The notes under the pieces are model-generated. The model made no database searches. It was not told where the DNA came from and saw only the letters and a list, made by a program, of their open reading frames with translations. From SZUA-152 sp964401355 (lineage in GTDB: Bacteria > Pseudomonadota > Gammaproteobacteria > SZUA-152), in the NCBI GenBank assembly GCA_964401355.1, contig CAYNYJ010000004.1, positions 7,093-71,092 on the forward strand: a DNA stretch of 64,000 nt, in the 5' to 3' direction. The position numbers were made by a program, and so were the translations under genes. Shown here one piece after another: positions 17,010-25,575 of the stretch. The first letter of the stretch is position 1; the number at the start of each line of letters is the position of its first letter.

Positions 17010-17465
17010 ATGACTCAAATTCAGTTACAAATTCTTGACCCTCGGGTTGGCACAGACATCGAACTGCCACATTATGCTACTGACGGTTCTGCTGGCATGG
17101 ATCTGCGTGCCTGCATTGATGGCCCATTGGAAATCAAACCCGGTGAAACCCATTTAATCCCCACTGGCATCGCGATTCATATTGGCGACCCAAATCTGGC
17201 TGCAGTTTTATTGCCTCGTTCGGGCCTCGGCCACAAACACGGCATCGTGCTAGGCAACCTCACCGGACTGATAGATTCAGATTACCAAGGGCAACTTTTT
17301 ATCTCCTGCTGGAACCGGAGCGACAAAACCTTCACCGTCAATCTCGGTGAACGTATTGCCCAAATGGTATTTATACCGGTGGTGCAGGCCAGCTTCGAGA
17401 TCGTCGATAGCTTTGATGAAAGCGATCGCGGCGAAGGCGGGTTTGGACACACCGGTCAACATTAA
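17010..17465 (+). CDS. dut: dUTP diphosphatase
   Basis: Dut hydrolyses dUTP to dUMP and pyrophosphate, keeping uracil out of DNA and feeding dTMP synthesis. The five trimeric dUTPase motifs are present in order: DGSAGMDL, PRSGLGHK, GLIDSDYQG, GERIAQMVF and the flexible C-terminal RGEGGFGHTG. Length is 151 residues. In related genomes dut is followed directly by algC; here a sulfur-assimilation block lies between them. Confidence 0.97.
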   Translation: MTQIQLQILDPRVGTDIELPHYATDGSAGMDLRACIDGPLEIKPGETHLIPTGIAIHIGDPNLAAVLLPRSGLGHKHGIVLGNLTGLIDSDYQGQLFISCWNRSDKTFTVNLGERIAQMVFIPVVQASFEIVDSFDESDRGEGGFGHTGQH

Positions 17466-17475
17466 ATCCCGATGG

Positions 17476-17513
17476 AAATTGCGCCGCTTCAACATCATGA
17501 AGCGACGCAATTT
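17476..17513. terminator. Bidirectional terminator hairpin between dut and cysH
   Basis: A 16-pair stem with one mismatch runs from 17476 to 17513: AAATTGCG and CGCTTCA on the left pair with TGAAGCG and CGCAATTT on the right, loop ACATCA. AAA/TTT at the edges and its place between two convergent stops fit a shared terminator. Confidence 0.75.
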
Positions 17514-17523
17514 AATGGGCGAC

Positions 17524-18210
17524 TTAAGTGCCCGCCCGTACGTGCAGACCACACTCTTTGGTTTCCGGGTTTTCCCACCACCAACGCCCCGCACGAATAT
17601 CTTCACCATCTGCCACTGCGCGCGTGCAGGGTGCGCAACCAATGCTGGGATAACCCTGCTCATGCAATTCATTAAAGGGCACATCGTAACGGCGAATGTA
17701 GGCCCACACCTCCTGCTCACTCCAATCCAGCAAGGGGTTAAATTTCGGCATCGAATGCGCCTCATCCCACTCCATGCGTTGAATATCTGTACGTGTCACC
17801 GACTGCTCCTTGCGCAACCCGGTAATCCAGGCTTCGCGTGTGGACAAGGCCTGTTTTAACGGCACCAGTTTGCGCATTGCGCAGCATTGTTTGCGTTGCT
17901 CCACACTGTCGTAAAAGGCATTGGGTCCTTGCGCCTGCACGTATTCCGCCAGCACTGCGCAATCCGGCGCGTACACTTGCACCACTGCCCCATAACGCTG
18001 ATGCGTCCTTTGCATCAACTCATAGGTCTCAGCGGGCAACCGCCCGGTATCCAGAGTAAACACATCAATATTCGGCGCATGTCTGACGATGATATCCAGC
18101 AACACCATATCCTCCGCACTAAAACTGCTGGCCAAAGCCGCTGGCGCATAGTCTCGCTGAATATTCCCCAGCAATGAAACCACCGAATTTATTTTTTTAT
18201 CCACCAACAT
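17524..18210 (-). CDS. cysH: Assimilatory adenylyl-sulfate (APS) reductase
   Basis: The enzyme reduces activated sulfate to sulfite. Cysteines C109-C110 (KQCCAMRK) and C192/C195 (GCAPC) are the four ligands of the [4Fe-4S] cluster that marks APS reductases; PAPS reductases of the E. coli type lack them. The catalytic cysteine is C220 in the C-terminal KECGLH. The substrate motifs SSFSAEDMVLLD and TLDTGRLPAET are present. Length is 228 residues. It is the last gene of the TSUP-cysI-cysH group, so APS kinase would not be needed for assimilation here. Confidence 0.94.
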   Translation of the reverse strand: MLVDKKINSVVSLLGNIQRDYAPAALASSFSAEDMVLLDIIVRHAPNIDVFTLDTGRLPAETYELMQRTHQRYGAVVQVYAPDCAVLAEYVQAQGPNAFYDSVEQRKQCCAMRKLVPLKQALSTREAWITGLRKEQSVTRTDIQRMEWDEAHSMPKFNPLLDWSEQEVWAYIRRYDVPFNELHEQGYPSIGCAPCTRAVADGEDIRAGRWWWENPETKECGLHVRAGT

Positions 18211-18246
18211 TTTCTTTCTCCTTAATTAACGATTTTTAACCGACCG

Positions 18247-20388
18247 CTAAACCGATACCTGTACATATTTTTCTGCCATTCTTTCTGCCGTTGTTGCCAG
18301 ATGCGCGACCTCCGGCAACGACGCCTGCACATCCAAACCCACATCAATCTCACTACATGCCTTTGCGGCCAGCACTGTCCACAGATCCTGAGCCTTGGCC
18401 AACTTTTCAAAACGGGCATCATCAAAAACTGTGCGCAATTGCTCCGCCTCTTCAATAAACACCAACATGGAATCCGCAAGTTGCGCGGTCGCGTGCGCCT
18501 GCTCCATCACCTTTCCTGCCAGCACATTCAACTCATCCGCTGGATTCTTTTCGCCCTCCACATGCAGCAGCGCTTTACCCACCAGGCGAATAATGGCTTC
18601 AACACAATCCAGTGCCTCGTCATATTTTTTCGCCAATTGAAAGACTCGACGATATTCCCGTTCATGCGCCGCCTCTGAAAAATTTGCCGAGACCGCATCA
18701 TGTTTTGATCCCATGCACTCGCCACCGCCCAGTGCCAGCACCCGGAAATCTTCCGTCTCGCCAAAATCCTTTAACAGCAACTCACTGCTTGACCCACTAA
18801 TGCTAGTTAGATCTTCTAACAATTCAGCAAAGAAATCTTTGCCCTGGCGCTGTGCCCACACCGTGAATATTTCGTTATCTTTGCGTGAATGCTCAAACGC
18901 CTCTTTGACCCGCTTCACCGCAGCCGGTGCCAGACGCGCCGGCACCTCGGGACCACGCAGCGCAATCTGCCCACCGTTACGTCCGTCACCTCCAAAGTGC
19001 AACCGGTAATGGGGAATCAACTTTCCGTTAATGCGCCGACCTTCACCGTGCAAACCAATATCACCCACGGTGGGCTGGGCGCAGCCATTGTGACAACCAC
19101 TGACTCGAATCCGCAGGTCACCCGCCCCGCCACTCAACTCGTTGCAGACCAATCGCGATGCGGTAATGCCCAAGCGGCAAGTCCAGGTGCCGGGGCAGGC
19201 CACCACGTCGTCGCCAGCGGCGGGCGCGGCCAAACCCATCCGACTCACGCTGTTTTTAATGATCTGTAAATCGCTTTGAGGAATATTCATCAGCATCAGG
19301 TTTTGATCCTGAGTGACGCGCATTTCCACCGCTATCGGCTTGTTTGCCTGAGTCTGTTCCAGCGGTTGCTCCACCAGGGTCGCCAGATCACGCATTTGTG
19401 CCGCATTCAAATCCCCCAGGGGCAGGCTCACCGGGTACACATAAAGCCCAGCTTGCCGCTGTTGCAGAACATCGCGTGGCGCACCAGTGGCGGAAATTTT
19501 TGCTTTCGCCGTTTCATCCGCTGTCAGCCAATTTGCCGGAGGCAAAGCATCACTGGCATACACCTGCCGGGTACGTTGCAATTCCATCTGGTATTTTTGA
19601 ATAAATTCAGCTTCGCCCAGCCGTTCCAGCAAAAATTTCAAGCGTGCCCGGGCGCGACGTTTACGATCCGAATAACGGTGATGCAGGGCCAGCACCGCTT
19701 CGATCACCGGCAACAATTCCGACTCTTTGATGAATTCTTCCAAAGTGATGGCCGCGCGCGGTTTGTGCCCGAGGCCACCCGCCGCCAACACCTTGTAACC
19801 GAATTTTCCATCGCGCCGAATGGCGATCACCGCCAAATCGTGAAACAGCCCCTGCGCGCAATCGGCCTCGCAACCGGAAAAACTCATTTTGAATTTACGC
19901 GGCAGATGTTGGGTCAGCGGGTGGCGCATGAAACGCTGTGCCACCGCATCTACCACCGGCTGCACGTTGCTGTGCTCGCAAGGGCAGACACCCGCCAGCG
20001 GGCAGGCGGTAATGTTGCGTACGGTATTTCCGCAGGCCTCGCGCGAGGTCAGCCCTTGTGCGCCCAGCTGTTCCAGCACCGCCGGGGTATCGCCCAGCGG
20101 GATGCTGTGTAACTGAATATCCTGTCGCGTGGTGACACTGGCGATATCCAGCTTTGAATAATCGTCCAGCACATCGGCAATGGCACTCAGTTGCTTCGCG
20201 GACACCCGGCCGCCGGGCAATTTGATGCGCACCATGTTGACGCCTTCCTGGCGTTGCCCGTACACGCCCTGTTGCAGGCGAATCGCCTGAAAACGGGTTT
20301 CATCGAGCTCTCCCGCCAACACACCCTTCACCGCCTGACGGTACTGAGTCAGCTCCCCGGTCTCTATCCAACGTTTGTTCTGTTCCAT
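18247..20388 (-). CDS. cysI: Siroheme nitrite/sulfite reductase with C-terminal extension
   Basis: The enzyme reduces sulfite to sulfide with six electrons using siroheme and a [4Fe-4S] cluster. The ATG at 20388 is preceded by GGGGGAAG. Of 713 residues, about 1-540 are the two-fold repeated reductase. The C-terminal half has CX5C (C398, C404) and CX3C (C432, C436), the normal ligand set. The N-terminal half also has CX5C (C129, C135) and CX3C (C173, C177), which Pseudomonas-type CysI lacks. Residues of about 545-713 form an added mostly helical domain of unknown role. It lies between a TSUP exporter and cysH, so sulfite is the likely substrate. Confidence 0.88.
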   Translation of the reverse strand: MEQNKRWIETGELTQYRQAVKGVLAGELDETRFQAIRLQQGVYGQRQEGVNMVRIKLPGGRVSAKQLSAIADVLDDYSKLDIASVTTRQDIQLHSIPLGDTPAVLEQLGAQGLTSREACGNTVRNITACPLAGVCPCEHSNVQPVVDAVAQRFMRHPLTQHLPRKFKMSFSGCEADCAQGLFHDLAVIAIRRDGKFGYKVLAAGGLGHKPRAAITLEEFIKESELLPVIEAVLALHHRYSDRKRRARARLKFLLERLGEAEFIQKYQMELQRTRQVYASDALPPANWLTADETAKAKISATGAPRDVLQQRQAGLYVYPVSLPLGDLNAAQMRDLATLVEQPLEQTQANKPIAVEMRVTQDQNLMLMNIPQSDLQIIKNSVSRMGLAAPAAGDDVVACPGTWTCRLGITASRLVCNELSGGAGDLRIRVSGCHNGCAQPTVGDIGLHGEGRRINGKLIPHYRLHFGGDGRNGGQIALRGPEVPARLAPAAVKRVKEAFEHSRKDNEIFTVWAQRQGKDFFAELLEDLTSISGSSSELLLKDFGETEDFRVLALGGGECMGSKHDAVSANFSEAAHEREYRRVFQLAKKYDEALDCVEAIIRLVGKALLHVEGEKNPADELNVLAGKVMEQAHATAQLADSMLVFIEEAEQLRTVFDDARFEKLAKAQDLWTVLAAKACSEIDVGLDVQASLPEVAHLATTAERMAEKYVQVSV

Positions 20389-20420
20389 CTTTCTTCCCCC
20401 TGTAAATCCCAGTCCTTCGC

Positions 20421-21197
20421 TCACGCCACCAGCCGCAGGCCAATCACCAACAACAAACTGACCAGCACCGCACGCAACCAAGCCTCCGGCACCCGTACAC
20501 TGAGTCGGCTACCCACATAAATGCCTGGCAACGAACCGATCAGCAGACTGCCCAGCAGCACCCAATCCACCGTACCCAGTTGCCAGTGACCAAGACCGGC
20601 AACGGCGGTCAACGGCACGGCATGAGCAAGATCCGTGCCCACCACACGCACCGCTTTCATGCGGGGATACAGCCAAAACAACGCGGCCACACCCATTGCA
20701 CCCGCACCCACCGAGGTCAACGTGACCAGCACCCCCAGTACCGCGCCCGTCAACACCGTCGCGACATGAATTTTGTTTCCCGTTTCACCCGACAAGCGAC
20801 TCGCTGTTGCGCTGCCTTGCGCCAGACGACGTCTGAACAACAAGGCAGCGGCGCTGATTATCAGCGCTATTCCCAGGGTGGTGGTCATCAAATTCTGCGC
20901 AAACTCCGTATGCAAGTTCACCTGCCGTAGCGCCAACAAGGTGAGCAGCGCGGCGGGCAAACTGCCCAACAACATCCGTCGCACGATGGGCCACTCCACC
21001 GAACCCAGGCGGGCATGCGTCCAGACACCATTGGCCTTGGTGATGGCGGCAAACATCAAGTCAGTACCCACTGCCACGGCGGGGGCGATGCCAAAACCGA
21101 AGATCAGCAATGGCGTCATCAGTGCGCCGCCACCCACCCCGGTCAGCCCGACCAGAGCGCCGACAGCAAAACCTGAAATAATAAAAATGATGTCCAT
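20421..21197 (-). CDS. TSUP-family (TauE/SafE) membrane transporter, probable sulfite/sulfur-anion permease
   Basis: From the ATG at 21197, with AGGAAA upstream, the product is 258 residues with about eight membrane helices. The N-terminal GALVGLTGVGGGALMTPLLI and the mid-protein repeat VLVTLTSVGAGAMGVAALF are the duplicated TSUP signatures. It is 32 bp upstream of cysI and is divergent from cysB, so export of excess sulfite, or uptake of a sulfur anion, is the natural reading. Substrate and direction are inferred from context only. Confidence 0.85.
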   Translation of the reverse strand: MDIIFIISGFAVGALVGLTGVGGGALMTPLLIFGFGIAPAVAVGTDLMFAAITKANGVWTHARLGSVEWPIVRRMLLGSLPAALLTLLALRQVNLHTEFAQNLMTTTLGIALIISAAALLFRRRLAQGSATASRLSGETGNKIHVATVLTGAVLGVLVTLTSVGAGAMGVAALFWLYPRMKAVRVVGTDLAHAVPLTAVAGLGHWQLGTVDWVLLGSLLIGSLPGIYVGSRLSVRVPEAWLRAVLVSLLLVIGLRLVA

Positions 21198-21256
21198 GCG
21201 CGTGTATTTCCTGTGTGTGCGCAGACAGTAGCAAGCCACAAATAGATTGAAAAAGA

Positions 21257-21272
21257 ATAAAAACCTCTTTAT
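21257..21272. promoter_or_regulatory. Candidate CysB-type dyad in the TSUP/cysB divergent region
   Basis: ATAAA (21257-21261) and TTTAT (21268-21272) form an inverted repeat with 6 bp between, inside the AT-rich centre of the 231-bp divergent region. LysR regulators of the CysB type bind loosely conserved ATAA/TTAT dyads near promoters. No stronger motif was found. Confidence 0.35.
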
Positions 21273-21428
21273 AAAGACCATTAAGTTCTTATTGAGCGCG
21301 CAAACGTGGCGCATACAGCAACCCATTCACCCCACGAAAAGAATCGAACCCATGCCACACACTGACGTCCATTGCAGACAAACCCACCCTGCTTTCACCG
21401 CCAAAACCACGACCACCGAGGGCAATAC

Positions 21429-22355
21429 ATGAAACTGCACCAACTACGTTGCATTTGCGCCGTCGCGGATCAGCAACTCAATGTCACCGCCGCAGCCGCC
21501 GCCATGTACACCTCCCAGCCGGGCGTCAGCAAACAAATCCGCCTGCTGGAAGCCGAGCTGGGTGTCCCCATTTTTGCCCGCGAGGGCAAACGGCTCACCG
21601 CTATTACCGAGCCCGGCGCCGAGATCATCCGCGCGGCACGACGTATGCTGCGCGAGACGGAGAACATCGGTCGCATCGGCGCCGACTACAATGACCAGGC
21701 GCACGGCACCCTGACCCTGGCCACCACACACACCCAGGCGCGTTATGTGTTGCCGCCGGTGATCCAGCAATTTCGCCAGCGTTTTCCCGAAGTCTATCTG
21801 CAACTGCGTCAGGGCAATCCCACCCAGATTTGCGACATGACCCAGCGCGGCGAAGCCGACATTGTCATCGCCACCGAGGCCGTGTCTGGCGCCGACGGGC
21901 TCATCGCCCTGCCGTGCTACCGTTGGCATCACTGCGTGGTGGTACCGCCAGACCACCCCCTGCTGGAAAAGACCGCGCCACTGACCTTGCAGGATTTGGC
22001 CGAGCACCCCATCGTTACCTACGATTTCGCCTTCGCCGGGCGCAGCCAGCTCAACGACGCCTTTCAGTCCGCCAAACTGCAACCCAAAATTGTCCTCACC
22101 GCGCTGGATGCCGACGTCATCAAGACTTACGTGGGGCTCGGCCTGGGCATCGGTCTGCTGGCCGATGTGGCCTTCGAGGCACAGCGCGACCGCGACCTGC
22201 GCCGCATCGACATCAGCCACCTGTTCCCGGCCAGCACCACTTGGGTAGGCATCCGCCGCGGCAGCTACCTGCGCCAGTTTATTTTCGATTTTGTGGAGCT
22301 GTTTGCCCCGCACCTGAGCCGGGCAAAATTGCGCGCCGCGCTCAATGTTGAATAG
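21429..22355 (+). CDS. cysB: LysR-family regulator of sulfur assimilation (CysB)
   Basis: CysB activates sulfate assimilation genes in response to O-acetylserine. The N-terminal winged helix is MKLHQLRCICAVADQQLNVT... with TSQPGVSKQIRLLEAELG, characteristic of CysB/Cbl. The effector domain has the LATTHTQARYVLP segment that forms the anion/inducer pocket. Length is 308 residues. The gene is divergent from TSUP-cysI-cysH, the classic arrangement of a LysR regulator with its target operon. CysB is preferred over Cbl because no second paralogue is present. Confidence 0.93.
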   Translation: MKLHQLRCICAVADQQLNVTAAAAAMYTSQPGVSKQIRLLEAELGVPIFAREGKRLTAITEPGAEIIRAARRMLRETENIGRIGADYNDQAHGTLTLATTHTQARYVLPPVIQQFRQRFPEVYLQLRQGNPTQICDMTQRGEADIVIATEAVSGADGLIALPCYRWHHCVVVPPDHPLLEKTAPLTLQDLAEHPIVTYDFAFAGRSQLNDAFQSAKLQPKIVLTALDADVIKTYVGLGLGIGLLADVAFEAQRDRDLRRIDISHLFPASTTWVGIRRGSYLRQFIFDFVELFAPHLSRAKLRAALNVE

Positions 22356-22516
22356 CGGAAAAAATGAGAACCAGGGGAACCAGCGGGGAATAAAACCACG
22401 GCCATTTTTTAACAGAACCAGAGTAGGGTAATTGCCAAACGAACCTGATATTCTTCAAGTTTTCTGGCCTCAGGATCAGACTCCATCGTTACTCACAACC
22501 ACTGGCGAACCACATC

Positions 22517-23911
22517 ATGAATCCAACCCCCCCCCAGCTCGACCCCAGCATTTTCAAAGCCTACGACATCCGCGGCATTGTCGATGACACCCTCACCGAA
22601 GACGCGGTGTACTGGATCGGGCGGGCGCTGGGAGCAGAGGCCGAGGCACGCGGCGAGCAACATATTTACGTGGCGCGTGATGGCCGCCTCTCCGGGCCGA
22701 AGCTCATCGCCGCACTCAGCAAAGGCCTGCTTGAAGCGGGGCGCGATGTCACCGACCTCGGCATGGTACCCACCCCGGTGCTGTACTACGCCGCCTACGA
22801 AATTGGCAGCGGCTCCGGCATCATGATCACTGGCAGCCATAATCCACCGCAGTACAACGGCCTGAAAATGGTGTTGGCTGGCACCACCCTGTCCGGGCCT
22901 GACATTCAATTACTGTGTAAACGCATCGAAACTGGCGACCTTGCCACCCGCCCCGAGGCTGGCAAACAGGATTCAACCGATGTGGTGACACAGTATATTG
23001 CCCGCATCATGGGCGACGTAAAACTGGCCAAACCGATGAAAGTCATCATCGACTGTGGCAATGGCGTTGCCGGCGTGGTCGCCCCGCAACTGCTGCGTGA
23101 ACTGGGTTGCGAGGTCGTTGAATTATTTTGCGACGTAGACGGTACCTTCCCCAATCATCACCCCGACCCCAGCAAGCCGGAGAACCTGGTCGATCTGATA
23201 AAAGCACTCGCGGATCAAAACGCCGACATCGGTCTTGCCTTCGACGGCGATGGCGACCGCCTCGGCGTAGTCACCCCCAGCGGCAACGTAATCTGGGCCG
23301 ACCGCCAAATGATGCTGTACGCGCAGGATGTGTTGTCCCGCAACCCCGGCGCAGAAATCATTTACGACGTCAAATGCACCACCAATCTGCATAAAATTAT
23401 TGAGGCGGCTGGCGGCAAAGCCACCATGTGGAAAACCGGTCACAGCTTCATCAAGGCCAAACTCAAAGAAAGCGGCGCACAACTGGGCGGCGAAATGAGC
23501 GGCCACATCTTTTTCAAAGAACGCTGGTACGGTTTTGACGACGCCACTTACACCGCAGCGCGCCTGTTGGAAATCCTCGCTAAAGACGGCCGCTCGGCCG
23601 ACGACATTTTTAACGCGCTGCCTGACAACATCAACACACCGGAATTGAATCTAATGACGGCTGAAGGGGAAAACCACCCACTCGTCAATAAGCTGGTTGC
23701 CGCTGCTGATTTCCCCGGTGCGAAAATCACCACCATCGATGGACTGCGGGTGGATTTCGAAGATGGCTTTGGATTGGTGCGGGCGTCTAATACAACGCCT
23801 TGTTTAGTATTTCGGTTTGAGGCGACGACGGAAGAAGCGTTGGCGCGGATTCAGAATGGGTTTCGTCAGCTTGTAGCGGCGCAGATTCCTGATGCTGATC
23901 TGCCTTTTTAA
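22517..23911 (+). CDS. algC: Phosphomannomutase/phosphoglucomutase
   Basis: AlgC interconverts hexose 1- and 6-phosphates for LPS, alginate-like and other polysaccharide precursors. The catalytic phosphoserine is S107 in TGSHNP, the metal loop DGDGDR is at 243-248, the sugar-specificity loop is GEMSGHIFF, and the phosphate loop RASNTTPCLVFRFE is near the C-terminus. Length of 464 residues equals P. aeruginosa AlgC. The order dut-algC-argB is that of Pseudomonas, although two insertions now separate these genes here. Confidence 0.95.
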   Translation: MNPTPPQLDPSIFKAYDIRGIVDDTLTEDAVYWIGRALGAEAEARGEQHIYVARDGRLSGPKLIAALSKGLLEAGRDVTDLGMVPTPVLYYAAYEIGSGSGIMITGSHNPPQYNGLKMVLAGTTLSGPDIQLLCKRIETGDLATRPEAGKQDSTDVVTQYIARIMGDVKLAKPMKVIIDCGNGVAGVVAPQLLRELGCEVVELFCDVDGTFPNHHPDPSKPENLVDLIKALADQNADIGLAFDGDGDRLGVVTPSGNVIWADRQMMLYAQDVLSRNPGAEIIYDVKCTTNLHKIIEAAGGKATMWKTGHSFIKAKLKESGAQLGGEMSGHIFFKERWYGFDDATYTAARLLEILAKDGRSADDIFNALPDNINTPELNLMTAEGENHPLVNKLVAAADFPGAKITTIDGLRVDFEDGFGLVRASNTTPCLVFRFEATTEEALARIQNGFRQLVAAQIPDADLPF

Positions 23912-24052
23912 AACATCATTTGAAGTCGCAGAGCGGGCACGTTATTTGTACCCAGTTGTTAAAATTTCTGCGGATGATTTACTGTTAGTATTTTGGCGGC
24001 AATATATATTGTTAATAATAATGCTCATTTTCAGCCATGAATGGAATCCATA

Positions 24053-24530
24053 ATGAATTTTGACTGCTTAACAAACCATGACATTGAGCACCTGGTGCGC
24101 TTGCCAAAGCAAGTCAAAAATCCCAATATTCGCTGGTCTGAAAAACCAGGCCACCGGCAAAAAAACTATAAAGTGACTAGCGGAGACTATTTGTTTGAGT
24201 TATATCTTCTTGTTTGAGTTATATCTTCGCCAGAATCAGATGGACATAGATAACTTTTCCTGCGGCCTATCTGTCATAAAACCAAACGGGCAACGCTTAA
24301 CACTACTTCGTTACAATGGTAGCAACCATAGTCATGGGGATATTACCTTTGCTTGTCATATTCACAAAGCGACTGAAAAAGCGATTAATGAGGGTAAAAG
24401 TCCGGAAAGTCATGCCAAAGAAACAGATTTATACCATACTCTAGTCGGCGCGTTATCTCACTTGGTAGAAGATGCCAACATTGGCGGTTTGCCTAAGCTA
24501 AAAACTGATGAGCCTGATTTATTTAAATAG
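24053..24530 (+). pseudogene. DUF6978-family gene disrupted by a 19-bp tandem duplication
   Basis: Reading from ATG 24053 gives MNFDCLTNHDIEHLVRLPKQ and continues to GDYLFELYLLV followed by TGA at 24215. A second frame resumes the same protein from FELYLRQNQMD to the stop at 24530. Two perfect copies of the same 19 bp (24191-24209 and 24210-24228) cause the shift. Removing one copy restores a single 152-residue frame. The product resembles the DUF6978 family, small proteins found next to DUF1828 genes. The downstream part, from an ATG at 24240, could still be translated. Base composition is more AT-rich than neighbours, suggesting transfer. ATG 24041 is an alternative start. Confidence 0.75.
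24191..24228 (+). repeat. 19-bp perfect tandem duplication inside the DUF6978 gene
   Basis: The unit TTGTTTGAGTTATATCTTC occurs twice, back to back. Nineteen is not a multiple of three, so the second copy shifts the frame by one. It could be lost by slippage to restore the gene. Confidence 0.95.
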
Positions 24531-24539
24531 GAGGTGGCA

Positions 24540-25322
24540 ATGCTTGACCTGCTAAATCAAGAACAACTTTGTGAGCAATTTTGTGCCAAGGTACAACTTC
24601 ACCGTCGCAACAATGGCATGCTGATGTTGCAAACCCCATTTTCATATCTTGATGGGGATCAGTATGCATTATATCTTTCAGAAATTAGCACTGGCGGTAT
24701 ACGTGTTTCCGATGGTGGTCACACGCTAATGCATTTAAGTTATGAAAATGATGTCGATAAGTTTTTTTCAAGCACCAGAAATATACTTCTTCATCAAATC
24801 ATTGCGGAACAAAACGTTAATTTCTCTGATGAAAATGGCCAGTTTTCTATTGATACCAGCGCTGATCATTTAGCAGAAGCAGCTTTCAAACTAGGCCAAG
24901 CTTTGACGCGCATTCATGATTTAACTTTCTTAAATCGTTCGCGTGTAGCGTCCACATTTTATGATGACCTAAAAGAGCAGTTAGCCACAATAGTTCCAGA
25001 AGAAAAAATTCAACATGACTATATTGTAAATGGACTACCTAACGCAGAGCAATATCCAGTTGACTTTTGTGTTGAGGGAAAATCAGGAACTCCTATTTTT
25101 TTATTTGGAATACTAAACAGAGATAAAGCAAGGCTAGCAACAATTTTTCTCCAATATTACCATCAACAGCATATCGATTTTGACTCACTGCTAGTTTTTG
25201 AAGATCAGGAAGAAATCCCGCGCTCAGACCTTTCAAGACTTTCCAATGTCGGTGGTGAAATGATTTCTTCATTAAACGCTGAAGATGACTTCCGAAGGAA
25301 AATTGAAAAGAAAGCCGCGTAG
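24540..25322 (+). CDS. DUF1828/DUF1829 domain protein of an accessory two-gene module
   Basis: The ATG at 24540 is preceded by AGGAGG with ideal spacing and lies 9 bp after the stop of the DUF6978 gene, so the two form an operon. The product is 260 residues. About residues 1-90 (CEQFCAKVQLHRRNNG... ISTGGIRVSDGGHTLMHLSYE) match the DUF1828 pattern, and about 150-255 (DYIVNGLPNAEQYPVDFCVEGKSG, LLVFEDQEEI) match DUF1829. The C-terminal part has a restriction-endonuclease-like look (acidic residue, then VE-x-K), but this is only suggestive. The module is AT-rich and sits between algC and argB. Function is unknown; a defence or toxin-antitoxin-like role is possible. Confidence 0.75.
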   Translation: MLDLLNQEQLCEQFCAKVQLHRRNNGMLMLQTPFSYLDGDQYALYLSEISTGGIRVSDGGHTLMHLSYENDVDKFFSSTRNILLHQIIAEQNVNFSDENGQFSIDTSADHLAEAAFKLGQALTRIHDLTFLNRSRVASTFYDDLKEQLATIVPEEKIQHDYIVNGLPNAEQYPVDFCVEGKSGTPIFLFGILNRDKARLATIFLQYYHQQHIDFDSLLVFEDQEEIPRSDLSRLSNVGGEMISSLNAEDDFRRKIEKKAA

Positions 25323-25490
25323 CTAACATGCAGCCAGAAAATACGTGCCCACCCTGCACCCCACCAAACATTGAGGATCAAAAAGTCAGACTCGTTGACC
25401 TTGGAATATATGCCTGCCAGCTTCCATCTAAACTAAACCTCCGCAGTAAAGGAAGAAACAACAATGCTGAAAAACCGCGTACAAATTTTC

Positions 25491-25506
25491 GGTGGGCATG
25501 CCCACC
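25491..25506. repeat. Perfect 16-bp palindrome of the GTGGGC class
   Basis: GGTGGGCATGCCCACC is its own reverse complement. A related fragment, GTGCCCACCCTGC, lies about 145 bp upstream near 25346. Such GTGGGC/GCCCAC units are dispersed repeats in many proteobacteria. Together they mark the right border of the DUF6978/DUF1828 insertion; the remaining 25323-25575 stretch holds no convincing gene. Confidence 0.55.
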
Positions 25507-25563
25507 CTACTCGGCATCTTGGAAAATCTACACGAGGTTAGTGATCCCAAACCTCAGACCCGT

Positions 25564-25569
25564 TACAAT
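25564..25569 (+). promoter_or_regulatory. -10 element of a possible leaderless argB promoter
   Basis: TACAAT (25564-25569) ends 6 bp before the argB ATG. A weak -35 (TTAGTG at 25538) can be placed only with a long spacer. Transcription from this -10 would begin at or next to the A of the ATG, and no Shine-Dalgarno sequence is present. Confidence 0.4.
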
Positions 25570-25575
25570 ACCCCC

